A DNA stretch of 64,000 nucleotides, taken from positions 8,905,886-8,969,885 of the forward strand of contig NC_045144.1 of NCBI RefSeq assembly GCF_008831285.2. The letters run 5' to 3'. The position numbers and the translations under genes are program-made. Each line of letters begins with the position of its first letter. Position 1 is the stretch's first letter. Of this stretch, positions 34,345 to 47,100 are shown piece by piece. Below the pieces are notes generated by a model. It worked only from the letters and a program-made list of their open reading frames with translations, was not told where the DNA came from and searched no databases. Source of the DNA: Nymphaea colorata. Its lineage: Eukaryota > Streptophyta > Magnoliopsida > Nymphaeales > Nymphaeaceae.

Positions 34345-34487
34345 ATTAGCCTCAAAAATGAGAAATCTCAGCCCAAATTAACACTCCACAATCCAATCAG
34401 CATAACACCCTCTAGGCTCAAACTAAGGACATCGTGAATATATGCCATACAACCTGACCAGTTGTGCTGCCCATCACTTGGAGAGAG
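34345..34487 (-). mobile_element. SINE copy, minus strand, at the left edge of duplicated segment 2
   Basis: On the minus strand: GCAGCACAACTGGTCAGG (A-box-like), TTAGTTTGAGCCTAGAGG (B-box-like), then 'gtgttatgctgattgga' and 'gtgttaatttgggctgagat'. Closely related to the copy at 18110-18258. A (G)9 run adjoins its 3' side. Confidence 0.6.
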
Positions 34488-36382
34488 AGAGAGAGAGAGA
34501 GCGCCAATAAGGGGTTGGCCTTGATGTTGGTGGGAGAGATCAGGCTAAAGGTGAGATGGAGCAAGTGGACATGGACAAAAATGCCAAGAGAAAAGAAAAA
34601 GGAGCTGGGAAAAAGGAGCCTGGACTTGAGTTTAAATTAGGCAAAAAATTTATAACGTGATAAAGACTGTGTTCAAGATATGCAAGCATATGCAAGCATC
34701 ACCATGCCTTGAGAAAAGCATCAATGATGACACAATTAAACAAACAATAAGTGAGACCATCTGTAATGTAGTGAAAATCATATAAGTAAAAACCCAATTC
34801 AGCGATCATTGATGATGCAATATAGATTAGCATCAGTAAAGATCAAGTAAACTCTTTGTGACCATTTGTAGCAGTTAAAAAGCATTAGTGAAACCCAATG
34901 AATATATAATATGAGATGCCTAATGAGCTCTTGCAACCATTTGTTGTGTTGAAGAGAGCGTTAGAGAAAACCCAATAAAATAAAGAATATGTGACCCTTT
35001 TTGCAACGAGCTACAAAATAGCATTAGCAAAGTCCCAATGGCAACCTTTTGTGATATGCTATACATTTACATTAGTAGAGGCCCACTGAGCTTCTGTGAC
35101 TATCAGTGGTGCTACGAAAATTAAATATCAGTGAAAACCCAAGGAAATAATACCCAACATAACAACCATATGTGACACATCGTGATTTTGTGCCAATAGG
35201 GACCTGAGCCGGTTTAGCCTTATGTGGCTCTACCATTAAAAATTACCATTTTCTGTGAAATTTTATGGGCATTTTTTCAAAATCACAAATAAATAGATAA
35301 TGTTTGATGGCACCTAACTTTCATGTATTATTAAGAACAGACCTAGTTTCTTTCATGCTTAATAAAAACATCCATAACTTTGTTTCTACCAAGTCAAATG
35401 TCCAGTTTTGCTGTTTAATTTTCTGGGTATGATAAAAAAAAATTCTAACTAATTCCTATACCATCATAACATAGCTGACTTGGACAAAGTTAAACGTGAA
35501 CTACTAAAATATTGTTTGATATAATTATAGAGCTAGATATGCTAGTAAACAGGCAATATGTCCACCCTTTGGGTATTTTAATCAATTTAGGTGACTAACC
35601 CAACTTAAGTTTGTGTCCTTCGAGCTTAATGTTCAAAAGATTTTTGCTTGCAAAGCTTATTGGCAGTTTTAACCGTATCAAAAATTTAAGTGGGCTTTGA
35701 TTATCGTCAAATACTTAGAACTTTGAAATCTGCCGTTCTTCCTAAAGAAGAGATTCAACTGTTTTGTTATCTTTAGTCTTCCATACTTTATGGTCTCACC
35801 TCTCACAATGTGATACTCCAGACCGAAGGTTTCTTAAGGCGATGTTTTTGCTTGGCAAGCATGGCAAGGCTCTACTCTGAAAGGGGCTATAATTGGATTT
35901 AAATCCATGAAGGCTTTCTATGAATCTCTTAAATCCTGCTGTTCTCTCAAATCTTCTCTTAATGGAAGATGTAAGAAAAATCAAGACATAAACGGAATCA
36001 AAATATTATCAGCATTCCAATTGTTTCCAATATGGATGTTGAAGATAAATGTATATAGAATGATTTCTCATACCACCTGCCAATCCTTATCCAATATATG
36101 GTGAATGAACCAAATTAATGTATAAAATGCAATAAGCAGCAGGAAAATGAGGAATTGATTTTTTGCATCTGTAATTGCTTCATTTGGTGCGATTTTGATT
36201 GTTTCCGTAGTTTCTATATTGAGCCAATTTCTCCACTATAAATTGAATCATTCTATCCATTCTCTGTGTGTCTTTTCCTTTTGGTTTTATCTTATATAGA
36301 AGCTGCCACTAACCATGAAGTTGAATGTCAGCAAGGTATTAAAAAATTTTAAAAATTATTTTTTGCAATAATGATAATTGCT

Positions 36383-36664
36383 TCAAGAAGTCACATTTTT
36401 AGTTTTTTTTTTCTTTTTTTCAGTTTGTTGTGCATTAAATTTTATATTCATATACATTAGTTTTTTGTTGTTGAATGAGATCTGACCATTTCCGAGGGAG
36501 CCTTGAACGAACCCCTCAAATGACTCCTTTTTTGCATTGTTATTGGCTTCTTCCTTCAAGTGGCTTTGTATCTTGACTTTGAGCATGGATATTAAGAAGT
36601 ACGTCATTCTAACCGGCTTGGAATCAGCAGCCTTGATTTGGAGCTTTCCTTGTTGCTTAGGCAA
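36383..36664 (-). other. Conserved minus-strand open frame, 93 codons, copy 2
   Basis: Partner of the frame at 20228-20452; they agree over about 68 residues with scattered replacements (for example V-K-I-Q-S-H-L-K-E-E-A-N against V-K-I-Q-S-H-F-K-E-E-A-N). The extra C-terminal residues here come from a T-rich tract. Unknown product. Confidence 0.35.
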
Positions 36665-36762
36665 ACCTGCAATATTCAGGTTTTGAGCTGGATGACTTGA
36701 TCAATTTCTATTTCCAATTTGTCCCACTTTCCTTCTTTTCGGGTGAGCAGTGAGTAGGGCCT

Positions 36763-37258
36763 CTTCGCCTCAAATCGGCAGACAACTTTGAACATTGCAA
36801 CAATGAGCATTTACTAAAACACCAAGGGAAAAATCTGCTCCTTGCTTTTAGTTCTAGTTTAGTAATTGTGTAAATTCAGGGGTGAATCAATCAATAGAAA
36901 TGTCAAAATAATTTTAGACAGAAATTCTTGCACACACTCTCTCTTTGTTCTTTTCTTCTTTATACTTTATCCAAATGACTCGGTTCTGCCAATCTGATAC
37001 GATACCTGATAATGGCAGAACCGACTCGTTTGGATAAAGTATAAAGAACAGAAGAACGAAGAGAGAGTGTGTGCAAGAAACTCGGTTTAAATTGTTTTGC
37101 TTTGACATTTTTGTTGATTGATGGGGCTCCTAAATGCATAGAATATTTGCTAAACCGGAATGAAAACCAAGGAGTAAATTTTTCCTGGCTTGGTGTTTTA
37201 GTGGATACTCATTATTGTGATGGTCAAAAGTCTTTTTTTTTTTCAGAATTTCAGGCGA
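36763..37258. repeat. Large foldback, copy 2, with a near-perfect 66-bp hairpin core
   Basis: Outer arms: 'aacaatgagcatttactaaaacaccaag' on the left pairs with the reverse complement at 37184-37214. Inner arms 36929-36994 ('ttcttgcacacactctctc' to 'gactcggttctgcc') and 37014-37079 pair with only about five or six mismatches over 66 bp, around a loop of about 20 bases. The whole can fold as one hairpin of about 230 bp per arm. The core is much better matched than the outer arms and than copy 1. Confidence 0.8.
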
Positions 37259-37564
37259 ACAGACCATGCAAATCTTTTCGCGGCAAATAGAGTTTTCACC
37301 AGACATTATAGATCTTTTTTTTTGCTGTATAACTGATATGAACTTAAAAATATGTTGATGCAAAACATATATTAAGTTGATCTGTTTTTGAATTTTAATA
37401 ATATTATTATAATAAAAAAAGACAAATGGCTCACATAACATCAATATTTTGATGGTAAAAAAATCTACATTTTGCATAAAAACAATTTGAATCAGAACAG
37501 TTTTGTATCAAAATAGGTTTCATAAAAATATTGGAATGTTTATGTTTTACTTAAAATGTTTTTT

Positions 37565-37919
<355 letters not shown>

Positions 37920-37922
<3 letters not shown>

Positions 37923-38550
37923 AATGAGGCAAGTGCATATGGCTGAAAGTCATTTGTGGATAGAGAAAGGGTGACAACCAATCTATTTAGCCGATTGAAG
38001 GCCTCATCTTGATCGGAAAAATCTGATCCTGTAAGCATTTGAGCCTTGGTTGTAGAGTAATCTGATGACAATCCAGCTAATTAACAACAATCATTTTCTC
38101 CATGTGAAACTTGAGACATGCTTGCGGGGAGGTTTAAGAAATTCATCTTTTCATAAATAAACTACAATTCTGTAAAATACTCAGTTAAATCTATGTCATT
38201 TTGCTACATTTGTAATAATTCCCGTTGAACTTGTAGAATTTTGCTGATGTTATTGTCTTGAAAGTACGTCTGCCATAGATAATTTTATATAGCTTTAGCT
38301 ATACTATAATAGTAGAGCCTAATAGCAATTTAAGGCTGAGTGTTATTCATAAGCCAAACACTAATTTTGTTGTTTTCTTCCTTCAGAATATATTTCTTCA
38401 TGGGTCCAACAACTGACAGCTTGAAGGTTCTAGCCCATACATCATAGTTAAATCCATCTAGTTTGGTGTAGATTCAAAGGAAAATAGATTTGAGAAAGCT
38501 TTGTACTCTACACCATCATCAGGTTCAATTGTATCATGTTGTAGAGATTT
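37920..38550 (-). pseudogene. Ty1/copia gag-like pseudogene
   Basis: Minus-strand pieces in shifting frames: V-W-A-R-T-F-K-L-S-V-V-G-P-M-K-K-Y-I (about 38440-38390), L-Q-V-Q-R-E-L-L-Q-M-Q-Q-N-D-I-D-L-T-E-Y (about 38240-38185), then L-A-G-L-S-S-D-Y-S-T-T-K-A-Q-M-L and D-E-A-F-N-R-L-N-R-L (38071 to about 37990). This is the UBN2/gag pattern of plant copia elements. It has several stops and shifts and is cut short on the pol side by the duplicated microsatellite. It lies downstream of a primer site and LTR on the same strand. Confidence 0.75.
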
Positions 38551-39059
38551 ATTGACAGCAATGACAAAACTTAGAAGATCGATAAATTTGAAAGTCTAAG
38601 AACAAATTCTTATGTAATTATGAAATACCCTTGAATGAATGATTGACTAGTAAAACAACTGGTCTGAAAAATAAATTAACTTAACCCACGACAGATTGTA
38701 ACCACACCTGTGCTACAGCAACACTACACCAATAACCAACAATGTTCTAACCTGCAGCGCATCATCTCAGCAACACCATGACAAGCACAAAGTTGCATTC
38801 AAAGATTACCTCAGATTCATATCTTCAAGCAATCAGCCACTATCCACATATGCTTGAAATTCCACCAACGACCTTAGTTAACATGGGTTAGGGTTTCTAA
38901 TCATGTTGACATATTTGTGATCAGTACCCTAACCCCCAACAGGCTAAGAAGCACCTTTTTAGAAAAGAAAAGTTATCAGCACCCAGCCATTGATGAAGGA
39001 TAAGAGAACGAGAAAAGCTCAACAATTTAAAATAGCATCAGTAGGGTCCCAAGACTGTT

Positions 39060-39072
39060 GGCTCTGGTACCA
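39060..39072 (-). promoter_or_regulatory. Primer-binding site of the copia relic
   Basis: Minus-strand TGGTACCAGAGCC, one base different from the initiator Met-tRNA word, 3 bp from the LTR end. The spacing matches the element at 30 kb. Confidence 0.7.
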
Positions 39073-39075
39073 TGT

Positions 39076-39317
39076 TGTTCTTAACATTAAACAACCAAGA
39101 TAGAAGAAAATGAGACAGGAGATAATTGAAAGAAGCTAGAGAGGAGAGAAAGAGAGAAAAGGGAGTCGTCACTCACAGCTCCTCCTCCTCCTTTAGATTA
39201 AAAGGAACAAATTAGGGTTATGTTTAACCCTTGGAATAAAGAGTCTAATAAATAATTAAAAATTAAAAGAAATACCTAATAATAAAGTTTCAAAATACAG
39301 AAAACCCCAAACCAACA
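39076..39317 (-). repeat. 5' LTR of the copia relic, 242 bp
   Basis: On the minus strand it starts TGTTGGTTTGGGG and ends TTAATGTTAAGAACA, next to the primer site. The length is typical of small copia LTRs. No 3' LTR is left in the window. Confidence 0.65.
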
Positions 39318-40975
39318 TGTTTTTTCAACAACTTAAACCAAGACTCTTCAAAATCTAACTTGTTTTGAGCTAATCCCCTTTTTTGAGTACCCTGTTAAAA
39401 TTTTACCAACTTTGTTGGGCTTCTCAAGGAAAGCTCAAGTGTGTGTAGTAACGGACAAGTGGACCCCTATTTATAGGAGGGAGAGGGGGCATTCCCATTG
39501 AATCCATGGATACATGACTAAATTCCTTCCCCCCTCTCTTCTCTCTCAAATCAAAACCAAACATTAAAGATGCAATTTAAATTGAATTTTGCTCGTTGCG
39601 ATGTCATCTGAACTCCGAATTCAATTCCGTAAAAGGCCACGTTCAAATTTACATTGACCATGAAAGATGAACGATGCGAGGACATGAATAGGAGAAAACA
39701 ATGTTTAAACTTTATTCTAAAACTTGATATAAATTAGAGAAATGTTCATTGCAGGCACACATGGATACAAATTCTGTTTTCGTTTATGCCAGAATACTTA
39801 GCTAATAATCCCACATGTTTCAAGTGCTTACATGTGAATGGACATTAAGCATTGAGTGAGAAAATCAGGATACATTTTTTAGATATGATGTGCATTAAGC
39901 TCGCATGTGGACCCAAGTAGGTTTCATGTTGAGCCCCAAATCCATGTCCAGATCCAAGGAAAATTCTAAAAGATGGATCCATATATGGCAATGAAATTTG
40001 GTTTATGATTCAATATCCAGAATCTGAAATGAGAATAATGGATTTGGGTCCATAACCATAGATTAGATCTAGGATTTCGATATCAGATTCAAACATGGAA
40101 GTAAGACTTGGATTTATGATATGGATCATAAATATGAAATGGAGATTTGAAAATAGCATGGACCTAGCTCGAGTTGGGCTAGGTGGTTTTAAGTTGTACG
40201 ATATGGACTAGACCTAGGTTAGGTCTAGTTTCTGAAAAAATGGGTTCAGACATAGGAAGAGCGCAAGCTCAGTTCTTTGGAAAATTCAGTTTTATTGAGA
40301 AATTAAGAAAGGCTGAGCCTGGGTTCAGGCCTGCAAGATCCATGAAATTTATACGAAAATCTAACTTAGGTTTATGACTCCTAAGTTAGATTTTATGAAA
40401 AATATGTGCATAATAGCAAATAACCAAAATACCCTTGTTTGTGATTTTGGGTTAAAATGGATTCACATAAAGGGATTGATAAATAGGGACTGGCTTGAAC
40501 TAAGGTTCTATTATAAAAAAATCATAAAACAAGATATATGTGCCCTATATCCTATGTTTACAATGAAGACTATGGCTCAAAAAGAAAATAACGGTTTTGT
40601 CTTTGTGTATATTCCTGGAGTTTCAGATGAATTTATTGATCTGACTAAACCAGCATGTGGCCAGGTTCTTAAATAGGCTCACGATAAAATTTTGGTGAAA
40701 ATTTTTCCTGAATTGCTCTAAAAATCAAAAACAATTTTTTACCAAGCCGTATGCAGCACATTTATAAAGGGAAGTCATGGAAGGCCATAAAAATAAGATT
40801 TTTATTAAAATTTTCATAGGTGGAGTTGACGGTACTAAAAAAAACTACTTACCTGTAAGGCAATGCTAAAAGATCAAAGATATTCGCTTTAATTTTGCAA
40901 ATTTTGAACTTGATAGCAGTTTATAGAGTATTGCAAGTACTAGGAATGAGCTCAATAGCCTTCAAAACTGAATTA
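39318..40975. other. Repeat-like, unassigned
   Basis: A TATA-like CTATTTATAGGAGGG at about 39468 followed by a pyrimidine-rich leader looks like another plus-strand LTR promoter, but I found no LTR ends. About 39900-40370 is rich in diverged words such as 'atggatttgggtcc'. The 100-codon frame at 40374-40676 has no recognised family. Confidence 0.3.
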
Positions 40976-41412
40976 AACTCAAACCAAAAGGAATAAACTC
41001 AAACGAGCATTTATTTACTCATGATCAATATAATCCCAACTTGTTTTAGCTCATTCCATAGGTTGAGATCAAATTCAATTCAAACCTTGAAAACAAGAGA
41101 GAAAGTACTTGAAATTGAATCAAACTCAAACCGAACTAAGGAAGTATTGATTTACTAATGATAAACATGGCCTAGCTCAGTTTTAGTTCAATCTTCCATT
41201 GAGCTCAGTGTCATGTAAACCCTAAAAAATAAGAGAGAGAAAGCACTCGAACTCAAATCGGGTTAAATAAACTCAAACTGAACTAAGGGGAGCTTGATTT
41301 ATACATGATAAATGTGGAACCTTAGCTTAGTTTTAGTTCAATCTTCTAGGTTGAGCTCAAACCCTTGAAACCATGAGAGATAAAGACCGACTAAAACTTG
41401 GGTTGGGTGACT
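40976..41412 (+). repeat. Tandem repeat, about 3 copies of about 140 bp
   Basis: 'aactcaaac.gaactaagg' to 'ttttagttcaatcttc..ttgagctca' and 'aaa.aagagagagaaag' recurs starting at about 40976, 41130 and 41270, with strong divergence. Confidence 0.65.
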
Positions 41413-43200
41413 CAAAATCAGTGAAATAATTTTTTTTTCTCCATTAAGACAAATGTGTTTTGATTTGGTTGAGCTCAAAGTCATAGTTTTAAGTTCCAAA
41501 AGATTATTTAATATCTAAAACTTGGGTTGGGTGGCTTCTTAATGAGGAAATTTTGGAGAGCTAACTTTGATGACAATTGGGGTCATGCAAAATTGAGAAA
41601 TGGCCTAATTACTCAAATGTTAGGCAAGTCTCAGAAACTCGATGAAGAATTCCTACTTTCTGGGTGCAATGCTGGGATTAAGTGTATAAAATAGTAATTT
41701 TTAGCTTAGACGATATATGTGATTTATGTCTAGGTGTTTTAGATATTAAATTTTCCTGATGTGAGGTTGCTATATGGTTATGCACAAATATGATAATCAG
41801 ATCATAGCACTTGTCCCCTTCTTATCTGGCATCATTTTCATGATGACAATATCGATTTAACCATTTATTTATTTAAATGTACCAATTTACTCAAATTGAA
41901 GCAAAAAACCAATAATAATTTACTTTATAGGCAAGAATATATTTATTACCGATTTAGTCTAATAATAGTGATTCTGATTCATGCACAAGCCCAACGGTTC
42001 TACATTTATCGGCGAGATGTTTAAGTCATTTTGAACTCTGATGGCACACTGTTTATCAACGACAATTTATGCTAACAACAAAGGACAATTTTAAGCGCCC
42101 AACAAGTAGTGCCAATATATGCAATAGTGATTTCCAATGCAAATCTGCTCGGGTATAGGGACCCTCCCTTTAACAAAGAATACATTTACATAAACAAAAC
42201 AACCAGTGAGACCCTTAAACATGCCTATAATCTAGGCCATCGGATCCCAGTCTTCAGGGAGAAATTCCCAGCAACGCGACTTATCAACAAAGCTTTCTCA
42301 ACAACTAAGTTCAGCAATCTCCTAAGGGATTACAATTTCTAAACACTATCCGATTTCTTTCCAAATTTATCACTCTAGCACCCACCTGTTGACAGTTGCA
42401 GAGCTAACTTCAACTTTAAGGCCCGTTTGATTGTCGAGTGAAATTTAATGTGGTAAATTTACCATGGTAAATTTTTCTGGAAAAATTTACAGGATGAAAT
42501 TTCTCCCTCTTCCAATCTAAAGCCCTGTTTGATGGACAAGAAGAATTTAACTTGAGCCGGGGCCGGGACAGCCACGTTAAGCAAAACTTTAATCCCAAGT
42601 CTTCAAGAATAAACTGCAAGAAAGTCCTCAGGAGATAAACTATCTTTAACTTGAGCTACTCAGATTCCTGCCAACAAAGTCTTAAGATATGCAACAGCGA
42701 TTTACTCCCACTTAAGACATAGCAATTTGCTTACATATGACAATGATTTTACTATTTAATATGGAAAAACTGTTTCCCTCAAAATGCGCGCTACCATAAA
42801 AGCTAAAAGTCACCTTGATCATTTAATATCGACTTATAACTGCGCCTTCATTCATGAAGAAGGTATTAGTGATACACAATGCTTGGAGAACGGACGAATT
42901 ATAGCAAGCAGATGATTGCGAATGACCAGAACACAGCCCTTCAAATGGGGGGAAAGATGATGTAGGGAAAATGTCTTATGAAACAATGCTCTTCAAGATG
43001 GATTCTACCTGAGCAAACGATTGCACATAATGTGACTAGCATTTTACTTCGGTGTGCTTATTTTAGAACAGAAACCACCCTCTCCTAAAACGAAAAAATT
43101 GGTGCAAACCAAAACGGCCCAATCTCAGTTTCTTGATTTTGATGCAAATGGGAAAATGATTGTATGGCCATAACATAGTTAGTCGGTTTGGCAGACTGTG
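41413..43200. other. Intergenic, nothing firm
   Basis: AT-rich. A possible small MITE fragment lies at about 42418-42540 ('aaggcccgtttgattg' and the palindrome TGGTAAATTTACCA). No gene seen. Confidence 0.35.
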
Positions 43201-43204
43201 AACA

Positions 43205-43545
43205 GTACGATTGTTAGTGAGGCTGGGCATTAGGACCAGGTACTGGATACCTGGTTTGACTCGGACCTGAGCTCAGACCAAGGGCACCGGGCTGGCCTGG
43301 GCTTAGTCAAGCCAGCGTGAGTGGACTCAATTAAGCTCGGTTCGGCTTGTTAATATTTTTTTAATGTATATTTTATTAATTTTTATATATAATTATAATA
43401 TTTTATTATGATTAGTTATATTGATATATTATTTAAAATATATATTTTTGAATTTAATGTAAAACTGAATTTTGAGTGTCGAGCGGAGCCCAAACCCAAT
43501 TTCGAGTGTCGGGCTGACCTGAGCTTCTGGCTCCGTAGACATTAT
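43205..43545. mobile_element. hAT-like MITE relic
   Basis: GC-rich ends ('ggctgggcattaggaccagg...gggctggcctgggc' and 'gagtgtcgggctgacctgagc') around a very AT-rich centre (43345-43445) give the look of common plant hAT MITEs. Ends and target duplications are not clear. Confidence 0.35.
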
Positions 43546-43559
43546 TTTTTAAACTGTAA

Positions 43560-44144
43560 GCTATGTACTGCCCTTCGGTCGACTTGTGTTCCGCTCTTCC
43601 AAATCTCAAAGCAATTTTGAACCACTAAAATGGAAATAAAAAGTGGTGTGCCGATCTCCACCTCCATCGAATTGTCACTCAACCGGCCTCATAGCAGCCA
43701 TGGACCCGACCCTGTTCCGCTGCTTTCCTTTCGGAAGCCACCCTCCGAAATGAAACGACTTACCAAATGCAACGAAAAAACTCTTCCAAGCGACTTCTTG
43801 CCGCCTCCAGGGTGCGATCAGAAGAGGCAAAGGCGAGTCACATCTGCGTGAGTAATCGCGTCGGTTGACATTACGCCGGCCGCCTGAAATTTGCGGCCTC
43901 TTTGGCACAAACCCTTGCAACACTTGATCCGCTCTGCATTTTCGGTGTCGGACATGCAATTGTGGTAGTAGTTTGGTTGAATTTCCACGTAAAAGTAAGT
44001 GGCGGCGTTTCACCGAAGCCCGACGGACGAATCTGTGTTGGGTGGTCCAAGTTTCAATCTCCACAGTGTGTCCGTGCGCAGCGGCGCAGCGCTTAAGAAG
44101 GGGAGTCCACCGAAGAGTTGCAGGTGGGGACCCTTTTCGGATGA
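43560..44144 (+). promoter_or_regulatory. Upstream region / 5' UTR of the RRG-like gene
   Basis: GC content rises sharply from about 43640 to the start codon. I could not place a TATA box or transcription start. The 195-codon minus-strand frame at 43675-44262 is a composition artefact over this region and exon 1. Confidence 0.4.
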
Positions 44145-47100
44145 ATGGGTTGTGCCTCCAGACTCTGCTCCCTCCATCGGCGTTTGACCGGCAGTGCCGT
44201 CCTTCTGTCTCCTCTTCCTCGCAAGACCCCCTGGCCTGCTGCTCCGTCATCGTCTCGACCACCGTTGCTGTTGCCTATTCGCAACAGGAGCAATCTCTTC
44301 ACCGTGAAGCCAACGGCGGCGGCGACGCCCTTTCTTGGGCTGAGGGCCTTGTCCACCTTCTCCGCTGCGGGTGTTGATGTCAGCGAGCACCAAAGCTCCT
44401 TCTCTCACAGACAACAGGATTCTATGGTCTCGGAGTTTTCGGAGCAGATTTACATTCCCGTCAAAGCATACTTTCTTTGCACCAGGTGGTAACTTTTGCA
44501 TGGAACGGACATCAATTGTTGTGTTGGTATGTGTTCATGCTTAAGGGATTAGGGTAGTCCGGGTGACGCTTCAATTTTCTTAAAACGTGTTTGTGGGGGT
44601 CAACTGAATTGACTTAACAATGAGGATTCGGGAGTACTGATGCCGTCGATCCATAGCATTTAGCTGTTCGGCAACACTAATTTAGGAGATCGAGAGTCGG
44701 AATATGGGTGTGAATGGAAATAGAAGCAGAGATAAGAATTGAGATGGGCAATCTTCAGCTACTTCCTCGAGGGAATGTTTTTTGTCAGCTCATCGTCATA
44801 TTCGTATTGTTATTTTCTACGAAACATAGGCTTATGAATTTGGGTTTGATCTTCTTACGTGGATGTTTCCTTAGTTCAAACAAATTGTAAACTTGAAAAA
44901 GAGTAGTCATTTGTACTGGTTTTGTTTATATAACAGCATTCTCATGCTTCTCCTTTCCTTTCTGATTCCTTTCACTTTTCCTTGACAGCTTCGATTTAAA
45001 GAATTTGCAAGCGGAGAACGCATACAATGTTATCCCGCCTGCTTCACGCTCGTCAAATTATTTGGTCCTTAGATTTTGTGATATCCCTCCTGAAGTGGCT
45101 GTAAGCCTCCTTCTTGTTACCTGTATTACTGCTGTTTATTTCTGCATCTTATTCTTGCAAGTAAATTACCTGCATACTGGATTTTTCTGTCGTTATTTTT
45201 ATTAAGCATACTAGCCGTTTTAATTCTGTCAGCATATTTTTGCTAGCAATTAGCAAACCATATGTAGTTCAAGCTATGCAACCGATTTCGTGAAGACAAG
45301 CCTATAATTTTTTTGGGTATGTTTAAGCTTCCAAATGGAATTCAGTAACGATGCTGGTAATAACTACTTTTGCATATTTGGAAAGGGTTGCATCTCAAAT
45401 CATTTGTAAGCTGCACATTGCATTTACATTTGCTTCCTAGAGACATATTAAATTTAAAGTTTAAACACATCTGAGTTATTTATTTATACTTATACGTATC
45501 AAGGATCGAAGCATCACCATGACGTTTTCATGTGCATCTTTCATAGGCATATGGTTGTGATATTTGCTCACAGTAGTGTTATATTGTTGCAGTAGCCCTT
45601 GTATAAATCAGATAGGATATGAAGCTCTCTTGTCAGTGCAAGTCCAATATTTCACATAACAATCCAAGCTAATATAGATGAAAATTATGAAATGTTTCAA
45701 GCTAATTATTTAACCTTCTTGTAACTTTGGAGAACCAATGCTCTCATAGAGGGGATTGTCGTGATTGGGCTTGGGTGACTTTTCAACAAACATCAGTTCC
45801 AAAAGACCTTCATATTGATCAATGACCTTGAATGCGTAGCTGGGACTTGAGAACTATGTCACATGGGCGCTTCTAAATGGCTGCCGCCCCCATGTCAATG
45901 CTGATGGTGGTGCTTCTCCAACATAGCACATCCGTTCGGTCAGCCGAACCAGGTTAAAACTGACCATTTTAAATGTACACAATGACACATAACTAAACTA
46001 TCTTTAATACAAAAAAATTATATATAAATATAAATAAATAAGGCTACTAAACAGTTAAGTAACTATGTAACAAATCATTTATATTCATATATACACACAC
46101 ATCTATATACACCCTCGCCACACCCACACCCATATTTTTTTGAAAAATTGCCGCATCTGCACCCACACCAGCACCTGCACCCCGCACTCAGGTGACATAG
46201 CTTGAGAATGATCATGAAAAATGTATATACTTTTCAACTGTGCAATCCATATTCTATGAGGCACAACAAAATTATCCTCTCAAGTTTCCAATGAATTGTT
46301 ATGAAAGTGGTTAGTGCCAGTCTATATGGGACACATGTAGCAAGAATCGCAAAATGTTAAAATTTCTAAAGCTATAAAAAACGTGCAAATTGGATGTAGA
46401 AATTAAATCTTTAAAGTTTTAAAGATTAATGTTCTTAGCTTTCTTCTCACAAAATCCAACGTACATATCGTATTTTAACAGTGTTTTTTTATGCTTATAT
46501 TTTAATATATTTTACATTTATCTATAGGGTTAGATTTATGGAAAATGGTCTAAAACATTGAGAGCATGCATAGGAGGCATATGTTTAGGAGTTATAATTT
46601 GGGGATCCTATATATAGATATATTTTGTCTTTCTTATTTCTGGTTTTTTGGTTATTGATGAATAATCAATTGGCCCTGAATTGCTACTGTACTTCTCTTT
46701 GCGGTACAGCTAGAGTGGTTCACCATTTTATTCTTGTGCCTGTTTTTAGCATTTGAGCAATCAAAGTCCTCAAGAAAAAGTCTACTGGTTTCTGTGAAGT
46801 AGTGTTTCTAATTGATCTCCTTTAGCCCTTTTGCAGAAAGTTCATTGATCTTTGTGATTTCTTGAGTAGTTGGCTGTTCCTAGAATAGTCGCTCCATCAC
46901 ATGATTGGTATGAAGCACCTTTGAAACATATACATGGACATAACATGCGTGTGGGTCTTCTTTTCTCATGCTGTATCACATGTCATTTAGTTATCCACTC
47001 TTCATGCCAATTCTGTTGTAGGGCTTTGGAGTCTTGGAGAACGGAGAATGCTACCGTTATATGGTTGTGTTCCAATATGGATCTGCTGTGCTTTTTAACA

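Noticed and set aside
40374-40676. 100-codon plus-strand ORF
   Set aside because: No family recognised and it sits in repeat-like DNA; too weak to call a gene.
43675-44262. 195-codon minus-strand ORF
   Set aside because: It overlaps the promoter region and exon 1 of the RRG-like gene on the other strand in a GC-rich patch; it has no domain.
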